From NCBI GenBank assembly GCA_905221605.1, contig CAJNDS010002744.1, positions 79,501-143,500 on the forward strand: a stretch of 64,000 nt of DNA, written 5' to 3'. The notes beneath the pieces were generated by a model. The model had not been told where the DNA came from. It did not search any database and saw only the letters and a list, made by a program, of their open reading frames with translations. Each line of letters starts with the position of its first letter. The stretch's first letter is position 1. This document shows, one piece after another, positions 32,348-42,559 of this stretch. This DNA comes from Symbiodinium natans (taxonomy: Eukaryota > Sar > Dinophyceae > Suessiales > Symbiodiniaceae). The translations under genes and the position numbers were made by a program.

Positions 32348-33250
32348 TCAAGGAGGCGAGGAGAAATGCTCCAACTGAGAATAATCCTGTTTTGGAGGAG
32401 AGGAATCCTTCGCGACCGGCAAAAAACTGGTCTTTATATAAACGGAGACAGGTAAATGGCGAGAGTTAATAAGTTGTTGGAAAATAGAACCTTCAAAGTG
32501 TACATTCTGCCGTAATGTTACAGGGACAGCTACATAGTCAAGCGCCGTCCAATTGCGCACATCCGTGCCTTGAAGCAAATGATCGTCACAGTTAAGTTCT
32601 TTGAATGTACTACGCTTTGCAAAAGGGAGAGAACTAAAAGTTTGAGGGAGGACTAGATTATGGGCCTGTAGGGTGTCATAAAGAAAAACAGCATTATCTC
32701 TGTCGTCTTCCTGGATAGACTGTCGCGTACCCACGACTTGCGGGCCGATATAAACGGGGTCCAAGGCCGCATCCAATCTGGCATTACAATCCCCTGCTAC
32801 AATGGTGTGTTCAAGATTACGGTGCTCTACTAGGATGGAGTTAAGCTCCGTCCAAAAGTCGAGTTTGCGCTGGCAGTCCTCATCCGAATCCTCTAACTGG
32901 CTGGGAGCATCTATGTTGAAAATAGTAATTTTTCGTGGGGAAACATTTATTGTGAGCTCACAGATACGGGGTGAGTGGGGCTCAAAGTCCGTGACATGTG
33001 GTCGGAGCTTGGGAGAAACAAAGAAACCAACTCCATGGTGTTTAGATTGGGGATGTCCTGAGCGCAAGACTTCCCATCCGTTCTTGACGAAAGTGTGCGA
33101 GGAAGTAGCCTTTGTTTCTCGCGCCAAGAATAACTCGATACCCTTCTGTTTAGCGAAACAGAAGATCTGATCGTACTTGGAGACTTCTCTCAACCCTTCT
33201 ACGTTCCATGTGGCATTCGAACGGCCGTCCCGGTAGGGAGCGGGAAGGAC
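32348..33250 (-). pseudogene. LINE endonuclease (APE/EEP fold)
   Basis: The frame opens just after an in-frame TAA with ATWNVEGLREVSKYDQ, the usual start of these endonucleases. It has LARETKATS (catalytic Glu), HHGVGFFVSPKL, TIVAGDCNARLD (the GDxN motif), LDYVAVP and SRHLPVSV (SxHxP motif, here with Arg for Asp). The domain is open over 300 codons, the best preserved part of the element. The Asp-to-Arg change in the final SDH motif suggests loss of activity or a lineage variant. Confidence 0.9.
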
Positions 33251-33260
33251 ACATTAGATG

Positions 33261-34928
33261 CTACATCCCTAACCGGGTGCGCAATGTGTCGAGTAGAACG
33301 ACTAGAGCAAGGTTTAAGCTGTTTCTGGAGGCGAATTGCACTAGTCGGTCGCGGGTAAGCCGGGGGTAAAGGATGTGGTCCACCGGGTCTCCTCCGGGTG
33401 GCATTCTTACACGTCTTTCTAAGGCAAGCTCACTCCTAAATCCGCGGCAACCGCCGCGTCTGGTGGAGTGATTCGCCCGCCTCCCTTGGAAGCCACCGCT
33501 CTCGTAACCGTCCCGCATAGCACCGGTGATTCTCTCCGGGTCGTCTCCAATTCGAAGGAGACGCCTCGTCTCTGCACACGTAACCAAAGGGAGTCCTTTT
33601 TTCCAAAACTATATCGAAACGCACGCACGCCGCCATTAGGCAGAAAAAAGGACTGTTTCCAAAGGTATGTATGAGAGGGAGGGGTCGAAGAAACATGTAC
33701 TTCCCATTGAGAGCGTGACAAACTGAGTGTCGCTTGCCCGTGAAACCGCTAATCACAATCGAAGCGGAAGAGTGTTCGGTGAAACTGGCTTGGGCGCTAC
33801 TGCTGGCGTGCTTGTGTCTCAGACCAAAGAAGAACAGAACACAACCAAACAACGTCTATCCTGTAGTGTTGCTGCGCTCAGCATCTGCGCCGCGGGCCGC
33901 GCATCGGCGTGTGGAGGGGCAAGCTTCACTGCGCCAACTTTTAATGCAGACCAGGGCGCCGTAGCGTAAGCGGAACATAGCGTAAGTGTTGGCAACGAAA
34001 GTTGCGCCGTTTGCATAATCGGTCTCTGGCGGTGAGGGAGAAAAGGGAGGGAAATTCTGTTGGGGAGCTGCGGCTATGAGGTGGTCGTTCAGAAGCTTCC
34101 TCGGCGGGAGTCAGGGGATCCAAGGGTAAGTGTGGTCTTTGTAAGCTAGTTGCATAACTATCCAAGCCTGGGTAACAACAAAGGCGTGTTCTCCGCTCTC
34201 ACCTGGGGGGAGGGTTAGAGACTCCATGTTGTTTCCTGTGTTGTTCCAGAGGAGGCCTGTGCATGTAGAGAACTCTGAGTAGGCACTGTTTAACGATGGG
34301 ATCAGAAACGTCACAGAATTGCGTGTTAGGGGCAAGGATCGTCTGGGCTGCTGTTGTGTGTAAGTCGTAAAGGGCAGCAAGGTTGTGGTAAACCGTGTCA
34401 AAGTAGCTAGAGCCTGCAGCCGCAAGCTTTTTGAGTCTCATTCGAATAAGAGAGTTGGCCCAAAAAAACTGGTATCAATTCAGGGTACTTGGAAAGAGAG
34501 CAGTAAATTCTACAAAACTGATCTAGCAGATAATCTTGCGAGTCTGAAAGTATCGCGTAAACAATCTTCTCTACTGACTTTTGGGAGAATGAAGGGGGGA
34601 TCTTGAGGTCCATAAAGGCCCATCGAAACGACTCTCGTGCCATTCAGTGCCACGGAACAATGTCCAATGTAATCAGATCCTCCTTGTAGTACTGAAAGAA
34701 AGAGACCACTCCGAAATCCGGGAGCTCAAAAGAATCACGAAGCAAATCCGCAAAACCCTGGCAGGAGAAAAGGATAGTTGTGAGGAACGTGCTAGTGTCC
34801 TGTACATTACCTGATGTGACGGGGTATAGGGAGGGACTTGCAGCCGTGTTGGAGGAATCCGCTGTCTCCCCAGCCGCGGCAGGGGCTGCTAGCTCGGCGC
34901 CATCATGTGTCGCGGAGGGGCTTGACAT
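33261..34928 (-). pseudogene. LINE ORF1-like region, frameshifted
   Basis: A first piece starts at 34928 (MSSPSATHDGAELAAP, then ITLDIVPWH), hits an in-frame TGA and continues directly as MARESFRWAFMDLKIP. A frameshift leads to KKLAAAGSSYFDTVYHN and VSDPIVKQCLLRVLYMHR (to about 34199). Later pieces include GGVRAFRYSFGKKDSL and an Arg/Gly-rich tail (GYESGGFQGRRANHS) ending at 33261, just before ORF2. The helical N-terminus and basic tail fit an RNA-binding ORF1 protein. Assignment rests on position and strand, not on a recognised domain. Confidence 0.5.
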
Positions 34929-34999
34929 GGCTTACGTGAGTGGGATTACCGAAAGTCGTGCAGAAAAGCACCCTGCCAAAACCAAATACAATGTGTCCT

Positions 35000-35420
35000 A
35001 GATCTAAGAAAATCACTACGCAATGTGCGAAGAAAGGCCCTCCCTATGGGGTACTGGGAATGAAAAAGCGATCAAAGTAGAACAAACAAGTGCATGTTGT
35101 TGCAGTTACTGCAAAAGCTGATCCCTGGGCTGTCCCCAGGGCCGGGACGGCTCGAGCCGAGCCTTATGTGTGTGCTACCAGTGGAAACCCGAAATCCCGA
35201 ACCCTGTGCAGCGCAAGACCACAAGCACGGCAGTCCTGGCCATCCGCAGGGAACACCTCCCGGCAAAGGAAACAGCTGCCGGAACTCTCGGGTTTTCGTC
35301 AGGGATTTTAAGGTTTCAGGATCCGGGCTCAGCGGCTTGAAGAAGTTTAGGGTGCTCCAACGGCAGTCCTTCCACCAACCCGAAGTCCTCAGCCTCTGGA
35401 AACCCCGAAATGCCCCAAGC
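35000..35420. other. no gene seen
   Basis: This spacer lies between the LINE 5' side and the next exon group. Minus-strand sense phrases are decayed AGGGTTTCGGG-type motifs. No supportable feature. Confidence 0.4.
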
Positions 35421-35429
35421 GACAGAAGC

Positions 35430-36080
35430 CGCGAGGCACCCGCTCAATCAGAAAAGGTCGCCGCTCCAAGGCGATGCAGATGAGGCCCGCCATGGCCTCA
35501 GGGAGGCTCCAGAGGCAGCTCAACGCTTCCGCAGCTTCCGTTTCCGGGGGTTTGGAAGGCTTGCCAGTTTGGGGGGCTTGGGGGGTTCGGAATTTGGGGG
35601 GTTTGGGGGGTTGTGGTACCAGGCTTCGCTTGCTTGATGCTCGGGTATACGGCTGTGGCCATTCTCTCAAAACATCCCAGTACTCATGGAAAACAACAAG
35701 CGCACTATCGCCCTGATGGCTTCAGGGTCCAGCCTCATCCTCAAGACTATCCAGCTGATCGAGGATGTCCTTGGAAGCCGGCATGTCCAGTGACTCCAGT
35801 GGCAACAACCAGAATATCAGGATATGACGCTGAACAGGAAGAACATGGGAAACAGAAGCCGTGAAAAAAAAAAACAAAGATCCCAACAAGCACTTAGTTA
35901 GAAAGGAACGGCCACGCACCGTCATCTCCAATACAATCGCAAGATATCGCAAGTGGGTCCAAAGCAAACCCTTACAAAAAACACAGCTTGAAACAGCCGA
36001 TGGCTTGGCCTCCAGAGGCGTCCTCTGAGACCTCTCCAGTTCGCAAAAACGGAGAAAATCTCGAAGAAACATCACAGGCA
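35430..36080 (-). CDS. unidentified gene, three or four exons
   Basis: Minus-strand pieces in plausible order are: about 36080-36010 (VMFLRDFLRFCELERSQ, TPLEAKP); about 35975-35910 after AAG| (GLLWTHLRYLAIVLEM); about 35836-35726 after TTCAG| (RHILIFWLLPLESLDMP, ASKDILDQLDSLEDEA), ending GATGAG|GC; and about 35530-35430 (AEALSCLWSLPEAMAGLI, CIALERRPFLIERV). Hydrophobic runs suggest a membrane-associated protein. I recognise no family, and exon ends are approximate. Confidence 0.45.
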
Positions 36081-36099
36081 CAGGTGTCTTGCAAATCTC

Positions 36100-37680
36100 C
36101 GGGGTTTCAAAACCCTACACCAAGCGGGCCTCTCTGAACCCAGACTGTTCTCTGCCAGCAGGGCCGCCGTCTCCTTGATGCAGCGTAGCTTACGAACCCT
36201 AACAGCAAAGCCTATAACTTAGTCCCATCATAGGTGCCTTCTCTGAGTAGAATCGCATGCCTTACAAAGAGGTCCAGAGCAGGTTTTGAGGTTGAAGCTG
36301 AGTGCTCACGTGCGACACGACCTTCTAACATTGCCTTGCTTCACATCCTGCCCCTGAGCCGCCCTGCAGGGAAGCTCAGATGTGCTGCGCTCGGTTCCCC
36401 CTCTTCCGCGCTACGCTGCAAAACACGTTGATACCAGAAGATCCCGCCGCCCTAGACTTCTTCTAGGAACATGTTATGCCCTGGAAAATCTGGAAACCTG
36501 AGGAACCCTGAAACCCCCAAAACCGGCTATAAACCATGAACATCCATGAACCCTAACATCCTAAATATTCTAACACCTATGCGGCCTATGCGCTTTAGAC
36601 CTGTGAACGCCAGCTGACCCCTCAACCCCTAAACCCCTAAATGCCATTCCTCAGTCCAAGCAAATGTTTGCACCCGACTGCCTCGAACTCCTCCCCCAAG
36701 GGCCCGGCTGGAACGAACCCAGGTGCCTGCTGTTCTCTGGGGGTTGTTTTGGGGCAAAGGGGGCTCCTGGAGTGAAGGCTTCGGGGCTTCGGGGCTTTAG
36801 GGTTTGGAGTCTGGTTTGCCTGTGTGGAGATGATGTGATGGACATGTTGGATGCTGGCCGGCCCTTCGGAAAACGGGTGGTGTGAAGAGAATCCATATTC
36901 ACCACTTGGGGATGCGAGACGAGCGACAGCAGCAGCCACGCAAACAAGTGGGGGAGGGAGGCAACGGAAACCAAAGAAGGGTGTAACGGAGGATAGGCCG
37001 CAAACCGTATCGGAAACCGAAACCATCCCCGACGAGATGGAAACCAGACGCGGGCGTAACGGGAACCAGGGAAGCCTGGAACGGAAACCAACACAAGCGT
37101 CGTAACGGAGACCTCGTAACGGAGACCTCCAATCCCTGAAGCCCCACCTCTGAAGCCTGAACCCTGAACCCTTGACGGAAACCCTGAACACTAAACCTCA
37201 AGCCTAAAGCCCCAAGCCTAGTTATGTTGCACCCTGGCAAGCAATCCTCTTGGTTTCGGTCACGGGCTCAGGTTGGTTTGCGTTACGGTTCCTAGAAGTT
37301 TCCCTTACGGTCTTTCTCCCATGGTTTCCATAATACCCCGCTGGTTTCCGTTATGGCGTTTGCTCCATTCTCTGCAGCCAACGGCTCCAAAGCTGAGCCA
37401 AGGCTAACACCGCAATCCAAGCAAATCCAAGCCCTGCCTGATGCGGAGGTACGGCAGGCTCCGCCCCTTTCCTGTGCCATGTTCCGGCTTGAGTACAGGG
37501 TTGAGGACCGGGTTGAAGCTTTACGAACTTGAAACTTAAATCCTATGTCGGGAATGACGGCAGGTCTTCCCAGACTTTCCAGACTTTCAGGAGAAAGGAC
37601 AAGTTATCAGCAATCTGCAGGATGAGCACTCGAACACAAGACCTGGAGTTACCTCGGGAGCAACTTGGGAGAACCCTTCA
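36100..37680. other. repeat-rich spacer, no gene recognised
   Basis: CCCTGAAACCC and CCCTAAACCCCTAAATG motifs cluster at 36480-36650 and 37130-37230. A family of GTAACGGAAACC-like phrases occupies 36945-37350. The frames of up to 184 codons at 36637-37191 are built on these repeats and look non-coding. Confidence 0.5.
36945..37350. repeat. dispersed GTAACGGAAACC motif, direct then inverted
   Basis: Between 36980 and 37130 the plus strand repeats GTAACGG, CGGAAACC, GTAACGGGAACC, ACGGAAACC and twice GTAACGGAGACCTC. Beyond 37250 the same motif is inverted (GGTTTCGGTCACGG, GGTTTGCGTTACGGTTCC, GGTTTCCGTTATGG). The two halves could pair. Confidence 0.6.
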
Positions 37681-37689
37681 GACCTTCGG

Positions 37690-39160
37690 AAGACGTCTGC
37701 CGGTGAGGCCAATGCGGTCCCGCCTCCGCTTCAAACAAATGTCTAGCTGCGTCTTCTCCTTCAGCTCCTGGTGTGACTATCGTGATGATTGATTACAAAC
37801 TTCAGGGCTTTAAGGGTCGGTTAAGTCAGTTCTGGTTTTTTTGCGGGTCCCACAAGGTTTATATGCTGCTGCATATGCTATGCGTTATGCTATGCGTTAT
37901 GCTGAGTATTCTTTTGACCTCAGGTCCTCGATCATGGCCACGGGATTGCTGGACACCTGATTCACCTCCCAGTGCATCGGTGCGTAAACGCTTCCCCTAT
38001 GACCCCCACGGCATTCTCAAATGTCATGAATGTCATGCCGCTGGGCACCTGAAAGATGAAGTCGCCTACGCAGATGCGGTTCGGCATATCCTGCTTCTCG
38101 TTCCACGCGGCGACAAGCCCGCCCTCGCAGAGCTCTAAGCTGAGGTGTTTTTAGGGCGTACAGGGCTTGAAGGCTCTAGGCTCTAGGGTTTGAGTGAGTT
38201 CACAGCTCTCCTGCCTCAAAGACGTTTGCGACAAACACGCCGTCCCTGCAAGAAGCTCAGCTTTTTGTGGTTCACTGTGAGAGTTTTTTCGAAGTAAGCT
38301 TCCGGCTTACTCCAGGACCTGTAGGTAACATCGAGACCCAGAGAAGCCGCTGGCTTCTTGCTGATGGCCTCAGGTGATACTTTTGCGAAATATTGGCCTC
38401 GGCCCTCGGCCGTGTGGCGTCACACACCCCCAACCCCCCACCACTCCCACCCCCGACCCCTCAAACCCTAAACCGTTGCGCTGGTGAGGTCAACTCAGGG
38501 CCTCGTCTTGGCCTTGGCCTGTTTGCGTTTTCTTGGGAGCTTGCCTATTGGGACACTGTATTCACCTGCTGCACACCAACGCTCCGAACATCCATGTTCG
38601 ATCAACCATCAACAATGCTGCGCAGGCTTTGGCTTGTTCGCTGCTCCCCTGCTGAGTCTGGAAACAGACTCTTGAAGCCCTGCGACCTTAAACCCGAAAA
38701 GCCTGTGCACGCTGGGCCCGGCGCCGAGGACGCGCAGCGTTTAAAATAACGAGAGCCAAACGCAAGCTGTGAGTCACCCGGATGCAAGTCGAGGCTTCTA
38801 AGAACTTCACAGCAGTGAAGCGATACCAGCTCTCGGCATCATCGTCACACATGACCTGCTCCGGCACTTTGAACTCCAGGGGACTAGCACTTTGAGGCCA
38901 CAGAATCTGAGGGGGAGCCCTTCGGCATCCCTCTTATGGGCATCCCCGCTCTCAGTCTCAGTGCCAGGCTCACGCGCGGTCCACACCGCAGCCACGTCAT
39001 GCGATGAGAAAAACTTGCTGCTGTGTCTTGGGTATGGTTGCCAACGTCCTCAGGTTGGGCCACCTAGGTGTGCCATATTCTTACCAAAAAGTTGAACACC
39101 GGAGTGATACTTTCCGTGCTCGCTATCTGTTGCAGAGGTTCCAAATCTAAAACGCCGAGC
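37690..39160 (-). CDS. PDZ-like domain protein, dispersed exons
   Basis: A PDZ fold (peptide-binding scaffold) is suggested by exons 38368-about 38320 (KKPAASLGLDVTYR), 38123-38049 (GGLVAAWNEKQDMPN, RICVGDFIFQ, exactly 25 codons between GAG| and |GT) and 37767-about 37705 (ELKEKTQLDICLKR). Together they follow the order S-L-G-L-x-V, G-G-L-V-A-A-W-N, V-G-D-x-I and the final E-L-K helix/strand. The exon with the expected V-N-G turn was not located. Upstream exon-like pieces are about 38883-38778 (EFKVPEQVMCDDDAESW, YRFTAVKFLEAS, GT donor) and perhaps about 39160-39060 (ATDSEHGKYHSGVQLF). Function beyond a binding module cannot be inferred. Confidence 0.5.
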
Positions 39161-39455
39161 CCGGGTGCCTTGGTGCGAAGCTATGCTACACCTGAGTCTG
39201 ACAACTTTTGTTTTAAACATGTTTGAACCCTTTGAACCCAGGTCTTTGTTGCACCCTCTGCACACCAACACCGCCCTGCAAGATCGGCGACGCGACGACG
39301 GCGACACAATTGAACAGCACTTACAGCACATTCATCTCCGTGTGCTCTCCAGACACCGCAAGTCAGACTAGTCTGACTCCGCAGCAAGCTAAATCGCAGA
39401 GCAGCGCACGCACGGTGACTCGTGGCAGCTTTGCTTGCTTGGTTGACTAGACTGC

Positions 39456-41990
39456 CTATTCCTGTACAACCATGCACGTCCAGAAAACGTCTGCACTTTT
39501 TTTCTTTTTCTCTGGCGTCACACTGGTCCTGGCCAGTTCGCATAAAAACCTCTGCAGCTCCGCCAACACTTCCTGGGCCGACGCATGCTGCCAAGACTGC
39601 ACGCAGGCAGTGATTGCAGAGACATACGCCACGTGATGCTCCAACTCCTTCTGCCGCTGCGAAGAAAGCATATCCAAGGCTACAGACCATTGTGATCCCC
39701 GGGCGCAGGCAGCAATTGCGGCACAGCATGTGATCAGATTCTCATGAAGCCGCACTGCTCGGAGCTCTGCCACAAGACCCAACGCAAGATCCCAGCGCCC
39801 GGACTTCTCACAGGCGCTGATGGCCGCATTGTAGGACACGAGGCTCTTTTGAAGCTGCGCCTGCTCGAGGTCGTGCAGAAGTTGAAGAGCCCCTCGCCAG
39901 TTGCCACCTTTCTCGCAGGCACTGATGGCCGAGTTGTACATGACCAGATTCAACCGCAAGTGCCGACCATGGCATTCCGCAAGAAGTGCCACAGCCTCCT
40001 GCCACTGCCTGGACAAGGAGTTCCGAAAGCAGTATTGAGAATCTGTCAGGCCAATGTAGGTACAAAAAGCTGCTTCTTTGCGAGTTTATCGGCCTTGCTG
40101 TCTCCAGCGCGCCCACAGCTGCCCCATACGAAACAGCAGTCCTCACCAAAGGCAAACTCCACAGATCTCCACATGTCAAGTTTGATACTCCACATGCCAA
40201 GCCGATTTCTGGACTTGCGCCTTGCCATTGGGGGTATGCCCGTGAAGAGCACAAGGGCTTTGTGCCACTGATCGCCGGAAACACAGGCCGTCATTGCTGC
40301 GTTGTAGCCTTAGAGAATCAGCATGCGGACGCTGGGTCTATCCATGGCATATGTGTGACACACACACAGAAACAAAAACGCCCTGGCTGTTGTCGATCCA
40401 GTAGCTGATCACGGATGGGCGCAGTCGGACATCGATCATGGCTGCAAAAAGCCGCAGGGCCTTGTGCAGAAACACTTGCCGCATTCACTGCTGTCAATGT
40501 AGGCTCATGTTCACCCAGCAGTTATGAGCAGCTACCAGCTACCATCATTGGCTCTTCGCGCGAAAATACACTGCGGATCGCCTGCTCCCACTGGCTGCTC
40601 CTCTCACAGGCGCTGATGGCAGCATTGTATGTGATGGTGTTCCTTGGCCAGCCAAATGTTGATCCCAGGTATGTTTAAGGTGGGGTCGGGTCGTTGGGGC
40701 TTCACGGTTCTTCCATGTCGACAGAGTCGGCACGTGTCGACACACTCAGCAAAACCGAAGGTTGAGCAAAGCTGCGATCGAAGAGTCCGAATCTGGAGCT
40801 CACACAACCTCAGGTTTCAATCAAACTTTCGCCACACTTTCAGCACCTCCAGAACTATGGCATGGAGCCCTTGAAACTTCCCTTCGACGGTGCAACGCTG
40901 CCTGCGTGCCGCGGCGCTTCAGAATGGCCTTTTCCCAGGCCGCTTGAGCTGTGCAGGCACTGATGGCAGCACCGGCCGTCACGACCGTGCCTAGTCTCAC
41001 GGGATGACATGCTGCGACGCTTTTCGAAAGCAGAAGAGCTACGACAGGGCCGACGAGGCACCCTGCAGGCCGCTGACACTCATGAAGGCAAGCAGGTTGA
41101 TGGCAACCGGCCATTCCTCTGTTGGGTTCTCATGGGTTCTCCCAGCTCCACAGACTGGAACACACATTTTTGTTGCATCACCCCGGCAGCCTCGCCCTTC
41201 TCGCTGGCAGTGATCGCGGCATTGTAGCTTACGGTGTCCTTGGGCGTCAGGGTGCATAGGCTACGCGGGGCACTTCAGGCACATGGTGCAAGGGCTTGGG
41301 GATCTGATCAGACTCAGAAAAAAGTGCTTCCTTCAGATGCCAATGGCTCAGACACTCAAACTTCTGAGAACAACCCCGGTCTTTCGCCAGCCTTTCGCAA
41401 GCATTTCGCAATGCATGGCAGTGATTTTTTGGGCCCTCTGCAATGCTACTTCTCGAAAAACCGTACTACTGTGTGCGGCAGCGGGTCGACCAAACTTTGC
41501 GTGCACGCAAGATCGAGGGAGTCGAGGGCCAAGGTCCACTGGCCTGCCAGCGACGACGCTGCAGCATTGAAGGAGATGACGTCCGGTACCAGGGCCAGTT
41601 GGGAAATTGTGTGCAGCTGTACGGCAGCTTGCTCCCACATGAGGCACTTCGCGCATGCGCTCAAGGATCCGTTGCAGGTGATAACATCTCTCCGCACCCA
41701 GCAACCAGCGACAGTGAAGAGGGCCAGAGCAGTTTTCCAGTTTTTGCCTCACACAGCAGCAAGATGAGATCAGTGGGGACCAGACATACACACAAAAAAG
41801 AAAAAGGCTCGGTGCTACAAGCACCTGAAACAAAAGCAAGGATGCCCTTCTCGCATGAGCTGATGGCGGCGTTGATAGGAATTTCGTTGAGCTGCAAGCT
41901 TTTTGATTTCATCACCGACAGGAGGGCCAAAGCTTCCTTCCAGCCGGATGCACCAATGGCAACCGTGAAAGTTGCCGCATTCTGCCCCGC
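39456..41990 (-). CDS. pentatricopeptide-repeat (PPR) protein, seven or more exons
   Basis: PPR proteins bind organellar RNA through 35-residue helical hairpins. The last exon (40016-39456, stop) holds three full repeats and a partial one, each with the algal YNxAISACEKxxxWxxAL core (MYNSAISACEKGGNW, SYNAAISACEKSGRW, CCAAIAACARGSQW, YVSAITACVQSWQH). Upstream exons mostly carry single repeats: 40308-about 40205 (YNAAMTACVSGDQWHKAL), 40642-about 40555 (ITYNAAISACERSSQW), about 40990-40910 (VTAGAAISACTAQAAW), 41238-about 41150 (VSYNAAITASEKG), 41690-41500 (DVITCNGSLSACAK, DVISFNAAASSLAGQW) and about 41985-41840 (AATFTVAIGASGWKEAL, INAAISSCEKG). Several begin AAG|GA. Repeats in two upstream exons lack the canonical CEK. 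The target RNA is unknown; an organelle is likely by family. Confidence 0.85.
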
Positions 41991-42016
41991 ACTTGGACAC
42001 CTGTGCACACGGCTCC

Positions 42017-42555
42017 TTAAATTTTTACGTGGCACACCACATGATCTTTCAAAGAGGCCTCCTTGTCATCCACTTCCCGGCACACGAGGGCCATGCCGAA
42101 AGTTCTTTTCCCGAACAACCGGAAATGCAAGCCAACAGCCTGGTCTTGAGGGACTTCGAGTGACTTCAGACTACGAGCTTGTGGTTGGCTAATCGCCGTT
42201 TGTATATCTTTCATGCGCATCGCGTTGGTGAAGTGATGTGGTATGAGGTGCAGCCTATCTCCACCACAGTCTGAGCCTAGACACAGCTCGAGAGGGTAAA
42301 TGCTGAAACTCTGCGACAGCACATTTTCTAGCAGCTCATTAGCACTGCCTGAGGCAGAAACTCACAGCACGTTCTATTTTCTCTCCCAGCTCCGTAAAGG
42401 CTGGCGGCACTTGCTGAACCTTGCCGAGCAGGCTCATCGTCATCGGAAGGTCACGGGTACGGCTAAGGACCGTCGTACAAGAGTCCTGAAGGCCCTGGAC
42501 CTCATCGAACTCGCTGCGTGTTGCGGTCGCTTTCGCTGACATCTCGATTGGGCAG
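42017..42555 (-). CDS. coding-like exons just upstream of the PPR gene
   Basis: Two minus-strand stretches in the same frame look clearly coding. About 42555-42345 reads EMSAKATATRSEFDEVQG, then LPMTMSLLGKVQQVPPAF and ELGEKIERAV. About 42290-42030 reads SLKSLEVPQDQAVGLHF, then RLFGKRTFGMALVCREVD and DKEASLKDHVV, with a possible GT donor after HV. They may be the N-terminal exons of the PPR gene, since only about 30 bp separate them from its first repeat exon, or a separate small gene. No domain is recognised. Confidence 0.45.
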
Positions 42556-42559
42556 GTCA

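Larger units (their letters stand above)
29750..34928 (-). mobile_element. non-LTR retrotransposon (LINE), decayed
   Basis: A 5-kb element on the minus strand. The order of parts is an ORF1-like region (34928-33261), an endonuclease (about 33250-32348), an RNase H (about 32340-31714), a linker, a reverse transcriptase and a C-terminal tail (to 29750). The reading frame changes about seven times from the endonuclease to the end, so this copy is dead. No clear poly-A tail or target duplication was found, so the true ends are uncertain by a few hundred bases (5' perhaps to about 35000). The RNase H position, ahead of the reverse transcriptase, is unlike the usual I-type order. Confidence 0.9.

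Noticed and set aside
31724-33170. Plus-strand frames across the LINE
   Set aside because: They mirror the endonuclease and RNase H on the opposite strand.
36637-37191. A 184-codon minus-strand frame
   Set aside because: It is built on GTAACGGAAACC repeats and CCCTGAA words, with no domain and no splice-supported borders.
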